A DNA stretch of 64,000 bases. It comes from Aminobacter sp. HY435. Lineage in GTDB: Bacteria; Pseudomonadota; Alphaproteobacteria; Rhizobiales; Rhizobiaceae. Shown here in pieces: positions 34,801 to 44,573 of this stretch. Under the pieces are notes generated by a model. That model did no database searches and had not been told where the DNA came from. It was given only the letters and a program-made list of their open reading frames with translations. Position numbers and translations under genes: made by a program. Positions within the stretch are counted from its first letter, which is position 1, and every line of letters begins with the position of its first letter. The DNA is taken from assembly GCF_027568395.1 (NCBI RefSeq), contig NZ_JANKZL010000010.1, positions 124,001 through 188,000 on the forward strand. The letters run 5' to 3'.

Positions 34801-35787
34801 TCAGGCGATCTCCCTCAGCATATGGTCGTGCAGCAGCTGTGCCGTCGGAGATAGCGTGCGGCCGCGCGCGGTGATCAGGCTGTAGGGCTGGACGTTGATC
34901 TCGAAGGCGATCGGCAGGATCTCGATCGCGCCGGCCAAGCCGTTCTCGCTGTTGACGAAATTGGCGACGTCAGTGGCGATGGGCGCGATCGCGTCCGACT
35001 GCGCCACCATGACGAGTGTCAGCAACAGAGACGTCGTGTTGAGAATACGGTCGGGCATGCGCACGTTGCGGCTCACGAAGATGCCTTGCACGGTCTGGCG
35101 CAGCAACGAACCGCCGGGCTGGAACACCCAGTCGAACTCCGCCAGCTGTTCGAGATCGACGGTCCCGCTGCCGGCCAGGGGGTGGCCACGCCGCACGATC
35201 AGGCAGGCCTTCTCGATGCCGATGATGCGGCTGTCGAACAGGCGTGGATCGAGGTCGTCGGGCACGCGGGCAATGATGAAGTCGTGGCGCGAGGCCAGCA
35301 GCTCGCGCGCCAGCACCGCGCTGGTCTCCACCTGTACGCTGATCTCGACGCGGGGATAGCGCTCGCGGATCTTGCGGATCGCCGGCACCGCCAGTTCGAT
35401 GGCCGGCGCGGTCACGGCACCCATCGTCACCGAACCTCCCTTGCCGGACTTGAGGTCCGATATCTCGCGGTCGACCTGCTGCATCTCCAGCAGGATGGAA
35501 CGGCCGCGGCGGGCAAGGGCCGCACCATAGGTCGTCAGCTTGATGCCGCGCGGCAGGCGTTCGCAAAGCTGCACCCCAAGGATGCCCTCGATCTCGGAGA
35601 TCATGCGCGAGGCTGCCGGCTGCGACATGTTCATGACCTGGGCGGCGGCGCTGATCTGGCCATGATCCTCGAGCGCCACGACCATGCGCATGTGCCGGAG
35701 CTTGAGGCCGCCGCGCAGCAGCGTTTCACTTTCGCTCAGCCGGACATGCGTGCCTGTCGCCCTGACGTCGATTGGTATGTCGACCAT
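34801..35787 (-). CDS. gbpR: LysR family regulator GbpR
   Basis: 328 residues from the ATG at 35787, with GGGAGG 9 bases upstream. N-terminal LysR HTH: LKLRHMRMVVALEDHGQISA, QVMNMSQPAASRMISEIEG. The C-terminal effector domain covers about residues 105-320. It is divergent from chvE. In Agrobacterium the galactose-binding-protein regulator GbpR sits at this position and controls chvE in response to sugars, and the N-terminus before the HTH is also extended as here. An inverted repeat at 35830-35847 is a likely operator. Confidence 0.88.
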   Translation of the reverse strand: MVDIPIDVRATGTHVRLSESETLLRGGLKLRHMRMVVALEDHGQISAAAQVMNMSQPAASRMISEIEGILGVQLCERLPRGIKLTTYGAALARRGRSILLEMQQVDREISDLKSGKGGSVTMGAVTAPAIELAVPAIRKIRERYPRVEISVQVETSAVLARELLASRHDFIIARVPDDLDPRLFDSRIIGIEKACLIVRRGHPLAGSGTVDLEQLAEFDWVFQPGGSLLRQTVQGIFVSRNVRMPDRILNTTSLLLTLVMVAQSDAIAPIATDVANFVNSENGLAGAIEILPIAFEINVQPYSLITARGRTLSPTAQLLHDHMLREIA

Positions 35788-35829
35788 GGACCTACGCCTC
35801 CCAAGCCTGTCCTGCCGCGCCATAAGTGA

Positions 35830-35847
35830 CATATCGGAAATGATATG
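35830..35847. promoter_or_regulatory. Likely GbpR operator
   Basis: CATATC-GGAAAT-GATATG, an 18-bp perfect inverted repeat with 6-bp arms, in the gbpR-chvE divergent region, 43 bases upstream of the gbpR ATG. It matches the T-N11-A dyad form used by LysR regulators. Confidence 0.5.
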
Positions 35848-36074
35848 AGAACTGCCGAAAATTGCATTTGACTGTTATGGCTTCCTCCGCGAGGTTGTTG
35901 GCGTCGCGGGTTCGATGCAAGCCAGAAAGGTTTGTCCATCGAGCGGAGGAAACGCAGGGCTCGCGGCCTTTTTGGGAGGAAGTCACGCAATTCTGGCTTT
36001 GCCGCGCCGTTCATGGCGGGGCCACGCGCGAGCGAATGCCTTTGCGCGCCGGCACTTCACAAGGGAGAGAGAAG

Positions 36075-37142
36075 GTGAAGATCATCAAGACGTTCGTCGC
36101 CGCACTTGCGGTGAGCCTTGCAGCCATGTCCTACCAGGCGCATGCCCAGGACAAGGGCGCCGTCGGCATCGCCATGCCAACCAAGTCCTCGCTGCGCTGG
36201 ATCAGCGACGGCAATGAGCTGAAGGCGGCTCTGGAAGCCAAGGGCTACACTGTCGACCTGCAGTATGCGGAAGACGATATCCCCAACCAGCTGGCCCAGA
36301 TCGAAAACATGGTCACCAAGGGCGCCAAGGCGCTGGTGGTCGCCTCGATTGACGGCACGACCCTGAGCGATGTCCTGCAGAAGGCACATGACAGCGGCGC
36401 GACCGTGATCGCCTATGACCGCCTCATCCGCCAGAGCCCGAATGTCGACTACTACACCACCTTCGACAACTTCAAGGTTGGCGTGCAGCAGGCAGACTCG
36501 CTGCTCAAGGGCCTTGGCTATCCTGAAAAGCCGGGACCGTTCAACATCGAGCTGTTCGGCGGTTCGCCCGACGACAACAATGCCTTCTTCTTCTACGACG
36601 GCGCAATGTCGGTGCTGCAGCCGCTGATCGACAAGGGCGTCCTTGTCGTGAAATCCGGCCAGATGGGCATGGAAAAGGTCGGCACGCTGCGCTGGGATGC
36701 GGCGGTGGCGCAGGCGCGCATGGACAACATCCTGTCGGCCAACTATTCCGACGGCACCCGCGTCGATGCGGTGCTCGCACCCTATGACGGCCTGTCGCGC
36801 GGCATCATCTCGTCGCTGCGCGGCGTCGGCTACGGTTCGGCCGAACAGCCATGGCCGATCATTTCGGGCCAGGACGCCGAAGTGCCCTCGGTCAAGGCGA
36901 TCATCGCCGGCGAGCAGTATTCGACGGTGTTCAAGGACACCCGCGAACTGGCCAAGGTGACCGCCAACCTGGTCGACACCGCTCTCACCGGTGGCAAGCC
37001 GGAGATCAACGACGAAAAGACCTACAACAACGGCGTCAAGGTGGTTCCGTCCTACCTGCTGGAGCCGGTGTCGGTCGACAAGTCGAACTACGAGGACATC
37101 GTGGTGAAGTCCGGCTACATCAAGGCTGAAGACCTGAAGTAG
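36075..37142 (+). CDS. chvE: Multiple sugar-binding periplasmic protein ChvE
   Basis: 355 residues from a GTG at 36075 (GGGAGAGAGAAG upstream). Signal peptide ends about residue 25 (YQAHA). Mature part begins [20 protein letters not shown], characteristic of ChvE, with [40 protein letters not shown] and [20 protein letters not shown]. Periplasmic receptor for galactose, glucose, arabinose and related sugars. It feeds the GguAB transporter, and in Agrobacterium also signals to VirA. Confidence 0.95.
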   Translation: MKIIKTFVAALAVSLAAMSYQAHAQDKGAVGIAMPTKSSLRWISDGNELKAALEAKGYTVDLQYAEDDIPNQLAQIENMVTKGAKALVVASIDGTTLSDVLQKAHDSGATVIAYDRLIRQSPNVDYYTTFDNFKVGVQQADSLLKGLGYPEKPGPFNIELFGGSPDDNNAFFFYDGAMSVLQPLIDKGVLVVKSGQMGMEKVGTLRWDAAVAQARMDNILSANYSDGTRVDAVLAPYDGLSRGIISSLRGVGYGSAEQPWPIISGQDAEVPSVKAIIAGEQYSTVFKDTRELAKVTANLVDTALTGGKPEINDEKTYNNGVKVVPSYLLEPVSVDKSNYEDIVVKSGYIKAEDLK

Positions 37143-37322
37143 GCGAAACGCCTCTCCGCTCCGACCCTTCCTCCGAACGACGCCAAGTGCGTCCAGCGCG
37201 CCGCCCGAAAGGCCGGCGCCAGGGGAAGGGGCGGGCGGGGGCGGGGCGTTTTCTTCTCTCCAGAAGTGCGGCAGACTGCTTGACGCGTCGGTTGCCCTCA
37301 CCTTGCCGGATCGAGTGATCGG
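37143..37322 (+). promoter_or_regulatory. chvE-gguA intergenic hairpins (possible processing or attenuation site)
   Basis: 180 bases without a gene. AGGCG/CGCCT (37141-37153) overlaps the chvE stop, and GCGCCG (37198-37203) can pair with CGGCGC (37214-37219). A G-rich run and TTTTCTTCTC follow at about 37248. Such hairpins often protect the binding-protein mRNA so that it exceeds the membrane components. No classic terminator is evident. Confidence 0.3.
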
Positions 37323-38864
37323 ATGACGGATAAGACAATCCTCGAGATGCGCGACATCACCAAGACGTTTCCGGGCGTCAAGGCGCTGTCGAACGTCAAC
37401 CTGAATGTCAGGGAAGGTGAGATCCATGCCATCGTCGGCGAAAACGGCGCAGGCAAGTCGACCCTGATGAAGGTGCTTTCGGGCGTCTATCCGGTCGGCA
37501 CCTACGATGGCGAAATCCGCTACGACGGCAATGAGTGCCGCTTCGCCGGCATCCACGACAGCGAGCGCGTCGGCATCGTCATCATTCACCAGGAGCTGGC
37601 CCTGGTGCCGCTGCTGTCGATCGCCGAAAATATCTTCCTCGGCAACGAGCAGGCACGTTTCGGCATCATCGACTGGAACCTCGCGCGCAAGCGAGCCTCC
37701 GAACTGCTCAGGAAAGTCGGCCTGCGCGAGAACCCTGACACGCTGATCACCAATATCGGCACCGGCAAGCAGCAGCTCGTCGAAATCGCCAAGGCGCTGG
37801 CCAAGGAGGTCAAGCTCCTGATCCTCGACGAGCCGACCGCCAGCCTGTCGGAAAAGGACAGCGCGGCCCTGCTCGACCTGTTGCTCGAGTTCAAGCGCCA
37901 GGGCATGACCTCGATCCTGATTTCGCACAAGCTCAACGAGATCAAGAAGGTCGCCGATCGCGTCACCGTCATCCGCGACGGCCAGACCATCGAGACGATG
38001 GACAAGGCCGATGTCAGCGAAGACCGCATCATCACCTCGATGGTCGGCCGCACGATGGACGACCGCTATCCTTCGCGCACGCCCAGTGTCGGCGAGACCA
38101 TCTTCGAGGTGAAGAACTGGTCGGTGCACCATCCGCTGCACCCCGAGCGCCAGGTCATCAAGGGCATCAACCTCAAGGTCGGCAAGGGCGAGGTTGTCGG
38201 TATCGCCGGGCTCATGGGCGCAGGCCGGACGGAATTTGCCATGAGCGTGTTCGGCAGGACCTATGGCACCAACATCAGCGGCGAGGTGTGGCTGCACGGC
38301 AAGAAGACCGATACGTCGACCGTGCGCAAGGCGGTGGCGAGCGGGCTCGCTTACGCCACCGAGGACCGCAAGGTCTACGGGCTCAACCTGATCGACCACA
38401 TCAAGCACAATGTGAGCATCGCCAACCTGCCCGGCGTGTCGTCGCGGTCCGGCGTCATCGACGACATGAAGGAGCTCAATGTCGCCAATGAGTACCGCCG
38501 CAAGACCAACATCCGCTCCTCATCCGTCTATCAGGTCGCGGGCAATCTCTCCGGCGGCAACCAGCAGAAGGTCGTGCTGTCGAAGTGGCTGTTCGCCAAT
38601 CCGGACGTGCTGATCCTGGACGAGCCGACCCGCGGCATCGACGTCGGCGCCAAGTACGAGATCTATACCATCATCAACCGGCTCGCGGACGAAGGCAGGG
38701 GCATCCTCGTCATCTCCTCCGAGATGCCGGAACTGCTCGGCATCTGCGACCGGATCTATGTCCTGAGCGAAGGCCGCATCGTGGGCGAGCTCGCCGGTCA
38801 CGAGGCGAACCAGGAAAAGATCATGCGGGCGATCGTGCGCGGCGAAGAGAGGGGAGCATCATGA
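37323..38864 (+). CDS. gguA: Multiple-sugar ABC transporter ATP-binding protein GguA
   Basis: 513 residues, two fused nucleotide-binding domains (CUT2/sugar type). The N-terminal domain has Walker [10 protein letters not shown] and [20 protein letters not shown]. The C-terminal domain has a degenerate Walker A (GLMGAGRTE), as usual in this family, and the signature [16 protein letters not shown] with [18 protein letters not shown]. Works with ChvE and GguB. Confidence 0.95.
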   Translation: MTDKTILEMRDITKTFPGVKALSNVNLNVREGEIHAIVGENGAGKSTLMKVLSGVYPVGTYDGEIRYDGNECRFAGIHDSERVGIVIIHQELALVPLLSIAENIFLGNEQARFGIIDWNLARKRASELLRKVGLRENPDTLITNIGTGKQQLVEIAKALAKEVKLLILDEPTASLSEKDSAALLDLLLEFKRQGMTSILISHKLNEIKKVADRVTVIRDGQTIETMDKADVSEDRIITSMVGRTMDDRYPSRTPSVGETIFEVKNWSVHHPLHPERQVIKGINLKVGKGEVVGIAGLMGAGRTEFAMSVFGRTYGTNISGEVWLHGKKTDTSTVRKAVASGLAYATEDRKVYGLNLIDHIKHNVSIANLPGVSSRSGVIDDMKELNVANEYRRKTNIRSSSVYQVAGNLSGGNQQKVVLSKWLFANPDVLILDEPTRGIDVGAKYEIYTIINRLADEGRGILVISSEMPELLGICDRIYVLSEGRIVGELAGHEANQEKIMRAIVRGEERGAS

Positions 38865-40117
38865 GCACCGAAACCGCCGGAACCAGCACGGACGCCGCCA
38901 AGGCATCGGCGCGCGACGCGCTGAAGGAGAACCTGCGCCAGTACGGCCTCGTGCTCACCCTCATCGCCATCATGGCGTTTTTCGGGGTGATGACCAATGG
39001 CGTGCTGTTCCTGCCGGTCAACCTGACCAACGTGGTGCTGCAGAATTCCTACATCGTGGTGATGGCGCTGGGCATGCTGCTGGTCATCGTTGCCGGCCAT
39101 ATCGACCTGTCGGTCGGCTCGGTCGCCGGCTTTGTCGGCGCGGTGGCCGCGGTCCTGATGGTCGATGTCGGACTCAATCCCCTGCTCGCGGCGATCTGCT
39201 GCATTGCGGTGGGAGCGGTCATCGGCGGCGCCCAGGGCTACTTCATCGCCTATATGAAGATCCCGTCCTTCATCGTCACCCTGGCTGGCATGCTGGTGTT
39301 TAAGGGCCTCTTGTTGTGGCTGCTCGGCGGCCGTTCGGTCGGTCCGTTCCCGGCCGAATTCCAGTTGCTCAGCGCTGGTTTCATCCCCGACGTCGTCGGC
39401 CGCTGGGTCATCGTCGCGCCGCAGCTCAATGCGGCAGGCGCCGCCATTCCCAACACCGGACTGTCGCTGCACACCACGACCTTGCTGATCGGCATCCTGA
39501 GCGTGGCGGCCATGCTCTATTTCGCCCTGAGAAGCCGCTGGAACCGCGAAAGCCACGGCTATGAGGCAGAGCCGTTCGCCCTGTTTGCAGTCAAGAACCT
39601 GATGATCGGCGCGATCATCCTGTTCTTGATGTTCAAGTTCGCCTCCTACAAGGGCCTGCCAAACGTGCTGATCGTGATGGGCGTCCTGGTGGCACTGTTC
39701 GTCTTCATCACCAAGCGGACGACGCTCGGCCGACGCATCTACGCGATGGGCGGCAACGAGAAGGCGGCCAAGCTTTCCGGCATCCAGACCGAGCGGCTGA
39801 CCTTCCTGATCTTCGTCATCATGGGCATGCTGGCGGCGCTGGCTGGACTGATCTACGCCGCTCGGCTCAACCAGGCGACGCCCAAGGCTGGCGCCGGCAT
39901 GGAGCTCGACGTCATTGCGGCGGTGTTCGTCGGCGGCGCGTCCGCGATGGGCGGCGTCGGCGAGGTGGCGGGTGCCGTGATCGGCGCCTTCATCATGGGC
40001 GTGATGAACAACGGCATGGGCTTGATGGGCATCAACATCGACTGGCAGCAGGTCATCAAGGGCCTGGTGCTGCTCGGGGCGGTGGCCTTCGATCTCTACA
40101 ACAAGAAGAAGTCATAG
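38861..40117 (+). CDS. gguB: Multiple-sugar ABC transporter permease GguB
   Basis: 418 residues from the ATG at 38861, overlapping the gguA stop (ATGA) with GGGGAG upstream. About ten membrane helices. [20 protein letters not shown] and [20 protein letters not shown] are hallmarks of CUT2 sugar permeases (RbsC/MmsB type). The central loop with [20 protein letters not shown] is longer than in RbsC, as in xylose-type permeases. Confidence 0.94.
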   Translation: MSTETAGTSTDAAKASARDALKENLRQYGLVLTLIAIMAFFGVMTNGVLFLPVNLTNVVLQNSYIVVMALGMLLVIVAGHIDLSVGSVAGFVGAVAAVLMVDVGLNPLLAAICCIAVGAVIGGAQGYFIAYMKIPSFIVTLAGMLVFKGLLLWLLGGRSVGPFPAEFQLLSAGFIPDVVGRWVIVAPQLNAAGAAIPNTGLSLHTTTLLIGILSVAAMLYFALRSRWNRESHGYEAEPFALFAVKNLMIGAIILFLMFKFASYKGLPNVLIVMGVLVALFVFITKRTTLGRRIYAMGGNEKAAKLSGIQTERLTFLIFVIMGMLAALAGLIYAARLNQATPKAGAGMELDVIAAVFVGGASAMGGVGEVAGAVIGAFIMGVMNNGMGLMGINIDWQQVIKGLVLLGAVAFDLYNKKKS

Positions 40118-40276
40118 GTCGCGGGGAGCGCGGCCGACTGCGGGCCGGGAGGACGGCGCGCATTCACCACGACGAGAAGCTGGACGTGCGGCGACATATG
40201 GGCGTCGCGCTGCGAGGAAGGTTTTCGCCGACTGGCGCTGACGTGGCGGCCGCGGCGAGACGAAAGGAGTGCCAAG

Positions 40277-41272
40277 ATGCTGATGTCCCAGATTGTCTCT
40301 GCCGACGGCAAGGGCCGAGTTGCGGTGCGCGAGGGCGAGGTGGCGCGGCTGGTCAACGACGCCAAGTCGATCTACGCGCTGGCGCTTGAGGCGGTGCGTG
40401 CCGGGACCTCGCTTGCCACTGTCGTCGCCGACCGCGGCCTTGGCGACGCGATAGACCTTGTCGCAGCGCACAGGTCCGGACAGTTGCTTTCGCCGGTCCG
40501 CCATCCCGATCCGGCGCATCTGCACCTCACCGGCACGGGGCTTACGCATCTCGGTTCGGCCGCGACACGCGATGCCATGCACAAGAAGCTTGACGCCGAA
40601 GGCGAACAGCAACTGACCGACTCGATGAAGATGTTCCGCATGGGGCTCGAGGGCGGCAAGCCTGGGCGCGGGCAGGCGGGCGTGCAGCCGGAATGGTTCT
40701 ACAAGGGCAACGGCAACATGGTCGTCGATCCCGGCAAGCCGCTGGTGTCGCCGCATTTCGCGCTCGACGCCGGCGAGGAGCCGGAGATTGCAGGCGTCTA
40801 TCTCGTCGGTGACGACGGCACGCCCTACCGCATCGGCTTTGCGCTGGCGAACGAGTTTTCCGACCACGTGACAGAACGCATCAACTATCTCTATCTCGCC
40901 CATTCGAAGCTGCGCAACGCCTCATTCGGCCCGGAAATCCTTGTCGGCGAACTGCCTGCCGATGTCAGGGGAACCTCGCGCATCACCCGTGCCGGCAAGA
41001 CGGTCTGGGAAAAGCCGTTCCTGTCGGGCGAGGCCAACATGTCCCATACCATCGCCAATCTCGAACACCACCATTTCAAGTATGGCGTGTTCCGGCAGCC
41101 CGGCGACGTCCATGTGCACATGTTCGGCACGGCAACACTATCATTCGGCGACGGTGTGAAGGCCGAGCCGGGCGACGTGTTCGAGATCGAAGCGGCAAAT
41201 TTCGGCCTGCCTCTGCGGAACCCGCTCAAGCTGGCGCGGGCCACCGCGCCTGTCGCGGTCAGGGCACTGTAG
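40277..41272 (+). CDS. gguC: GguC / AraD1 family sugar-acid enzyme
   Basis: 331 residues with a fumarylacetoacetate-hydrolase-like fold in the C-terminal half: PEWFYKGNGNMVVDPGKPLV, EEPEIAGVYLVGDDGTPYRI, FALANEFSDHVTERINYLYL, SFGPEILVG. It matches GguC, which lies third in the chvE-gguABC cluster of Agrobacterium, and the AraD1 group implicated in dehydration of keto-deoxy sugar acids. A sugar oxidation role fits the adjacent dehydrogenase and mutarotase. The exact reaction is not shown by the sequence. Confidence 0.88.
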   Translation: MLMSQIVSADGKGRVAVREGEVARLVNDAKSIYALALEAVRAGTSLATVVADRGLGDAIDLVAAHRSGQLLSPVRHPDPAHLHLTGTGLTHLGSAATRDAMHKKLDAEGEQQLTDSMKMFRMGLEGGKPGRGQAGVQPEWFYKGNGNMVVDPGKPLVSPHFALDAGEEPEIAGVYLVGDDGTPYRIGFALANEFSDHVTERINYLYLAHSKLRNASFGPEILVGELPADVRGTSRITRAGKTVWEKPFLSGEANMSHTIANLEHHHFKYGVFRQPGDVHVHMFGTATLSFGDGVKAEPGDVFEIEAANFGLPLRNPLKLARATAPVAVRAL

Positions 41273-41281
41273 GAGGGACAC

Positions 41282-42046
41282 ATGACTGGATTGGGCATCT
41301 ATCCGAGCCTGGCCGGCATGCCGGTCCTCGTCTCCGGCGGCGCCAGCGGCATCGGCGAAGCACTGGTCAGGGCCTTCGCAGGGCAGGGCGCGAAAGTCGG
41401 TTTCGTCGACCTCGCCCAGGCCGAAGGCGATGCGCTCGCCGGCGAGCTTGCGGCTGCCGGGCATGCGGTTGCGTTCCGGGCCTGCGACATCACCGATATC
41501 GAAGCGTACCGCAGGGCCATTGCAGAGATCGAAACAGCGCATGGGGCGACGCTGGCGCTCGTCAACAATGCCGCCAACGACATGCGCCACGATTGGCGCG
41601 ATGTCACGCCGGAGTATTTCGACAGCCGCGTGGCGGTGAACTTGCGCCACAGCTTCTTCGCCACCCAGGCAGTGGGTCCGGGCATGATCGCGGCAGGCCG
41701 GGGCTCGATCGTCAATCTCGGCTCGATCGGCTGGATGAAGGCCTCGGGCGGCTATCCTGTCTATGCGTCGTCGAAAGCTGCGGTCCACGGCATGACGCGA
41801 TCATTCGCCCGCGACCTTGGCAAGTACGGCATCCGCGTCAACACGCTGGTGCCCGGCTGGGTGATGACGAAGCGCCAGCTCGACCTCTGGGTCGACGATG
41901 CCGCGAACGCCGCGATCGACAAGGCGCAATGCCTGTCCGAACGGATCATGCCCGACGACATCGCGCGCATGGCGCTGTTTCTCGCCGCCGACGATTCCAG
42001 GATGTGCACGGCGCAGAATTTCGTCGTCGACGGCGGCTGGGTGTAG
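41282..42046 (+). CDS. SDR family oxidoreductase, probable aldose dehydrogenase
   Basis: 254 residues. The NAD(P)-binding glycine motif is SGGASGIGEALVRAF. NNAANDMRH corresponds to the NNAA/NNAG motif. The catalytic set is Ser in NLGSIGW and Tyr/Lys in YASSKAAVHG. C-terminal RVNTLVPGWVMT and FVVDGGW are standard. It starts 9 bases after gguC. Given the sugar transporter, GguC and aldose 1-epimerase, oxidation of the imported aldose to a lactone is likely. Confidence 0.88.
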   Translation: MTGLGIYPSLAGMPVLVSGGASGIGEALVRAFAGQGAKVGFVDLAQAEGDALAGELAAAGHAVAFRACDITDIEAYRRAIAEIETAHGATLALVNNAANDMRHDWRDVTPEYFDSRVAVNLRHSFFATQAVGPGMIAAGRGSIVNLGSIGWMKASGGYPVYASSKAAVHGMTRSFARDLGKYGIRVNTLVPGWVMTKRQLDLWVDDAANAAIDKAQCLSERIMPDDIARMALFLAADDSRMCTAQNFVVDGGWV

Positions 42047-42049
42047 CGC

Positions 42050-43069
42050 CTACTCGACCATCGAGAAGCGATATTCGGTGACCTGCGAGTAGATCTCGTC
42101 GGGCCGCAGAACTGCGCCCGGAAAATGCGGGTGGTGGATGGCGTCGGGGAAGCGCTGAGGCTCGAGGCAAAGCGCGCCATGGCGCGCGGGTGCGATGCCG
42201 CCGCGCAAGGGCGGGGCAACCGGCAGGAAGGCACCGTCATAGAATTGCAGTCCGGGCTCGGTCGTCCAGAGGTCGAGCCGGATGCCGGACAGCGGGCCCT
42301 CGAGCCGCGCGGCATGCCATGGCTCCGGTGCCGGCTGCATGGCGAGCACCCAGTTGTGGTCATAGGGGCTGTGCGCATCATCCGCCGCGTTGCGGACCGG
42401 GCGAAGCTCGCGAAAATCGAACGGCGTGCCGTCGACGGCAGGCACCTTGCCGGTCGGGATGTTGTGCTCGTCGACCGGCGTGTAGGCCTCGGCGGCGATC
42501 TTGAGACGGTGGTCGAGGATGGAACCGCCGCCGTCGAGGTTGAAATAGGCATGGGCGGCGAGGTTGACCAGTGTCGGGGCATCGGCGCGGGCGCCGAGCG
42601 CGATGCGGAGGCGGCCTTGGTCGAGAGCATAGCGGCAGGTGGCAATGACCTTGCCGGGGTAACCCTGGTCGCCGTCCTGCGAGATCAGTGCCAGCAGGAC
42701 CGAACTGTCGCCGGCGTCGACGACGAGCCAGTTGCGGCGGAAGAACCCGTCGCTGCCGCCATGGAGATGCGTGCGGCCGGCTTCGTTGAGGTCGAGCTGG
42801 AATGTCTGCCCGTCGAGCTCGAAGCTGCCGCCGGCGATGCGGTTGGCGCAGCGCCCGGCGATGGCGCCGAAATAGCCGCCATGGCTGAGATAGCCGTCGA
42901 GATCGTCGAAGCCGAGGATGACCGAGCGCGGGCCGTCAGGCGTGGCGACGACGAGATCGGCAAGTGTCGCGCCGAAGGTGAGGACCCTGGCCTCGATGCC
43001 CTCGGCGGCGATGTCGATCGCCTGCACCACCGTGCCGTCGGGCATTCGACCGAATTCGCTGATCGGCAT
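42050..43069 (-). CDS. Aldose 1-epimerase (galactose mutarotase)
   Basis: 339 residues. Interconverts alpha and beta anomers of aldoses. Typical motifs: LTFGATLADLVVATPDGPRS, GAIAGRCANRIAGGSFELDG, HLHGGSDGFFRRNW, NLAAHAYFNLDG (catalytic His), and YDHNWVL. The catalytic Glu region is LCLEPQRFPDAIHHP. Convergent with the SDR gene, with 3 bases between them. Confidence 0.93.
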   Translation of the reverse strand: MPISEFGRMPDGTVVQAIDIAAEGIEARVLTFGATLADLVVATPDGPRSVILGFDDLDGYLSHGGYFGAIAGRCANRIAGGSFELDGQTFQLDLNEAGRTHLHGGSDGFFRRNWLVVDAGDSSVLLALISQDGDQGYPGKVIATCRYALDQGRLRIALGARADAPTLVNLAAHAYFNLDGGGSILDHRLKIAAEAYTPVDEHNIPTGKVPAVDGTPFDFRELRPVRNAADDAHSPYDHNWVLAMQPAPEPWHAARLEGPLSGIRLDLWTTEPGLQFYDGAFLPVAPPLRGGIAPARHGALCLEPQRFPDAIHHPHFPGAVLRPDEIYSQVTEYRFSMVE

Positions 43070-43438
43070 TGTCGTTCGCTCCGCGCGGCCCTCTCGCCCC
43101 GCGCAGAGTCCCGCAAACCGCCACGATTCTCAAGCGGCTTTTGCCAAGCCCCTTTGCGCACCGGAATGGAACCGCAGCGCGGCCAGGTGTCAGGCGGCGA
43201 GCCAGGCTCTCGAGCTTGACCGAGGGGGTGGCCAGCGCTCCGTGTTCATGGGCGCTGCGCCAGGCCTCCAGGCGGGCGCAATCGCCGGCGGCGATCATGT
43301 CAGGATCGGCGGTGCGAAGACACGCAGGTGCCATTGCTGAGCACCAGGGAATGACAGATTCCAGATTGACTATTCCGGGCTGCGAGTGGATTGGAACGGA
43401 AATATCGATGCTAGTCGCCCGCGGAGGAGAAATTCGGC
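43070..43438. other. 369-bp stretch without a recognised gene
   Basis: Upstream sequence shared by the leftward mutarotase and the rightward IolI-like gene. I recognise no coding remnant. Short frames on both strands have no family signature. GGAGGAG before 43439 is the ribosome binding site of the next gene, and TTGACT at 43365-43370 is a possible -35. Confidence 0.5.
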
Positions 43439-44254
43439 ATGACCAGCAAGCTCACATTCGCGCTGAACCATATGGTGGCTCCCGGGCTGAAGCCTGCGGC
43501 GTTCTTTGCGCTCTGCCGGCAGCTCGGTCTGAGCGATGTTGAAATCCGCAACGATCTCGCCGGCAACGCCATCATCGACGGTACGCCGGCCGCCGCCATC
43601 AAGGCGCAGGCTGCGGAAAATGGAATATCCATTGCAAGCATCAACGCGTTGCAGCGCTTCAACGCATGGAACGCCGTGCGCGAGGCTGAGGCGATCGAGC
43701 TTGCCAATTATGCCCGCGACGTGGGTGCGAAGGCCCTGGTGCTGGTGCCGGTCAATGACGGCACCGGGCAGGCCGATGCTGAGCGCCAGCGCAATCTCAG
43801 GACGGCGCTGACGGCGCTCAGGGCAATCCTCGGCGACTGCGGCGTGCGCGGCCTGGTCGAGCCGCTCGGCTTCGAGATCTGCTCGCTGCGCTCCAAGCGC
43901 GAGGCGGCCGAGGCCATCGAAGATATCGGCGGCGCGGCCACGTTCCGCCTGGTGCACGACACGTTCCACCACCATCTCGCTGGCGAACCTGACATCTTCC
44001 CCGGCATGACCGGGCTGGTGCATATTTCGGGCGTCGACGATCCCACTGTTGCGGTACCCGACATGCGCGACCCGCACCGCGTGCTGGTCGACGCGGCCGA
44101 CTGCCTCGACAATGTCGGCCAGATCCGGGCGCTGGTCGCGGGCGGCTACCAGGGGCTGCTGTCGTTCGAGCCGTTCTCGCCTGTCGTCCAGAAGCTGACC
44201 GACCCGCGCAAGTCGCTTGTAGAGAGCATCGCGTTCGTCCGCGACCGTGTCTGA
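43439..44254 (+). CDS. IolI-like TIM-barrel inosose isomerase / sugar-phosphate isomerase
   Basis: 271 residues, xylose-isomerase-like TIM barrel. FALNHMVAPGLKPAAFFALC, LSDVEIRNDLAGN, INALQRFNAWN, LVEPLGFEICSLRSK (Glu metal ligand), LVHDTFHHHLAGE (Asp/His ligands) and LVHISGVDD match the IolI family that interconverts inososes. Its place next to inositol transport and catabolism genes supports this. A hydroxypyruvate-isomerase-like activity is the alternative. GGAGGAG precedes the ATG. Confidence 0.82.
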   Translation: MTSKLTFALNHMVAPGLKPAAFFALCRQLGLSDVEIRNDLAGNAIIDGTPAAAIKAQAAENGISIASINALQRFNAWNAVREAEAIELANYARDVGAKALVLVPVNDGTGQADAERQRNLRTALTALRAILGDCGVRGLVEPLGFEICSLRSKREAAEAIEDIGGAATFRLVHDTFHHHLAGEPDIFPGMTGLVHISGVDDPTVAVPDMRDPHRVLVDAADCLDNVGQIRALVAGGYQGLLSFEPFSPVVQKLTDPRKSLVESIAFVRDRV

Positions 44255-44362
44255 GGCGGCAGGCGCCCTGCCGTCGTGCCAAGCCGCTCCACGCCGTCCG
44301 GCCGCAACCAGGCGGCGCGTTGATATCCACCCAAAGATTGATCCATGGCGATGGAATGTCTC

Positions 44363-44398
44363 TTGACGTTCGCCCGAAATATGGAATAAACATTTCAT
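44363..44398 (+). promoter_or_regulatory. Promoter with IolR-type operator upstream of the inositol ABC transporter
   Basis: TTGACG (44363-44368) is a possible -35. ATGGAAT (44381-44387) - AAAC - ATTTCAT (44392-44398) is a near-perfect dyad covering the expected -10 position. Its core GGAA-N6-TTTC (44383-44396) differs by one base from the GGAA-N6-TTCC site before iolC. Overlap with the -10 suits repression. Confidence 0.5.
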
Positions 44399-44573
44399 AA
44401 ATAAAAGGCACGGCCCGAACATTCTGAATTTGGACCGGCATCGGGAAACGGGTGGCGTATCTTGCATCGCGGAGGAGCGATGGCGTCCCTCGTAGAGACG
44501 GGCCCGCGGCGCGACCGGCGGGCTTCCGGCACATCGGGGTGCAGCCGGGCACCATTGTTGGAGGAGAGTGAAC

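Noticed and set aside
36057-38408. 783-codon open frame antisense to chvE-gguA
   Set aside because: Runs through two clearly recognised genes and an intergenic gap on the other strand; no family signature.
43070-43335. Possible coding remnant between aldose epimerase and the IolI-like gene
   Set aside because: Short frames on both strands show no recognisable family motif or ribosome binding site.
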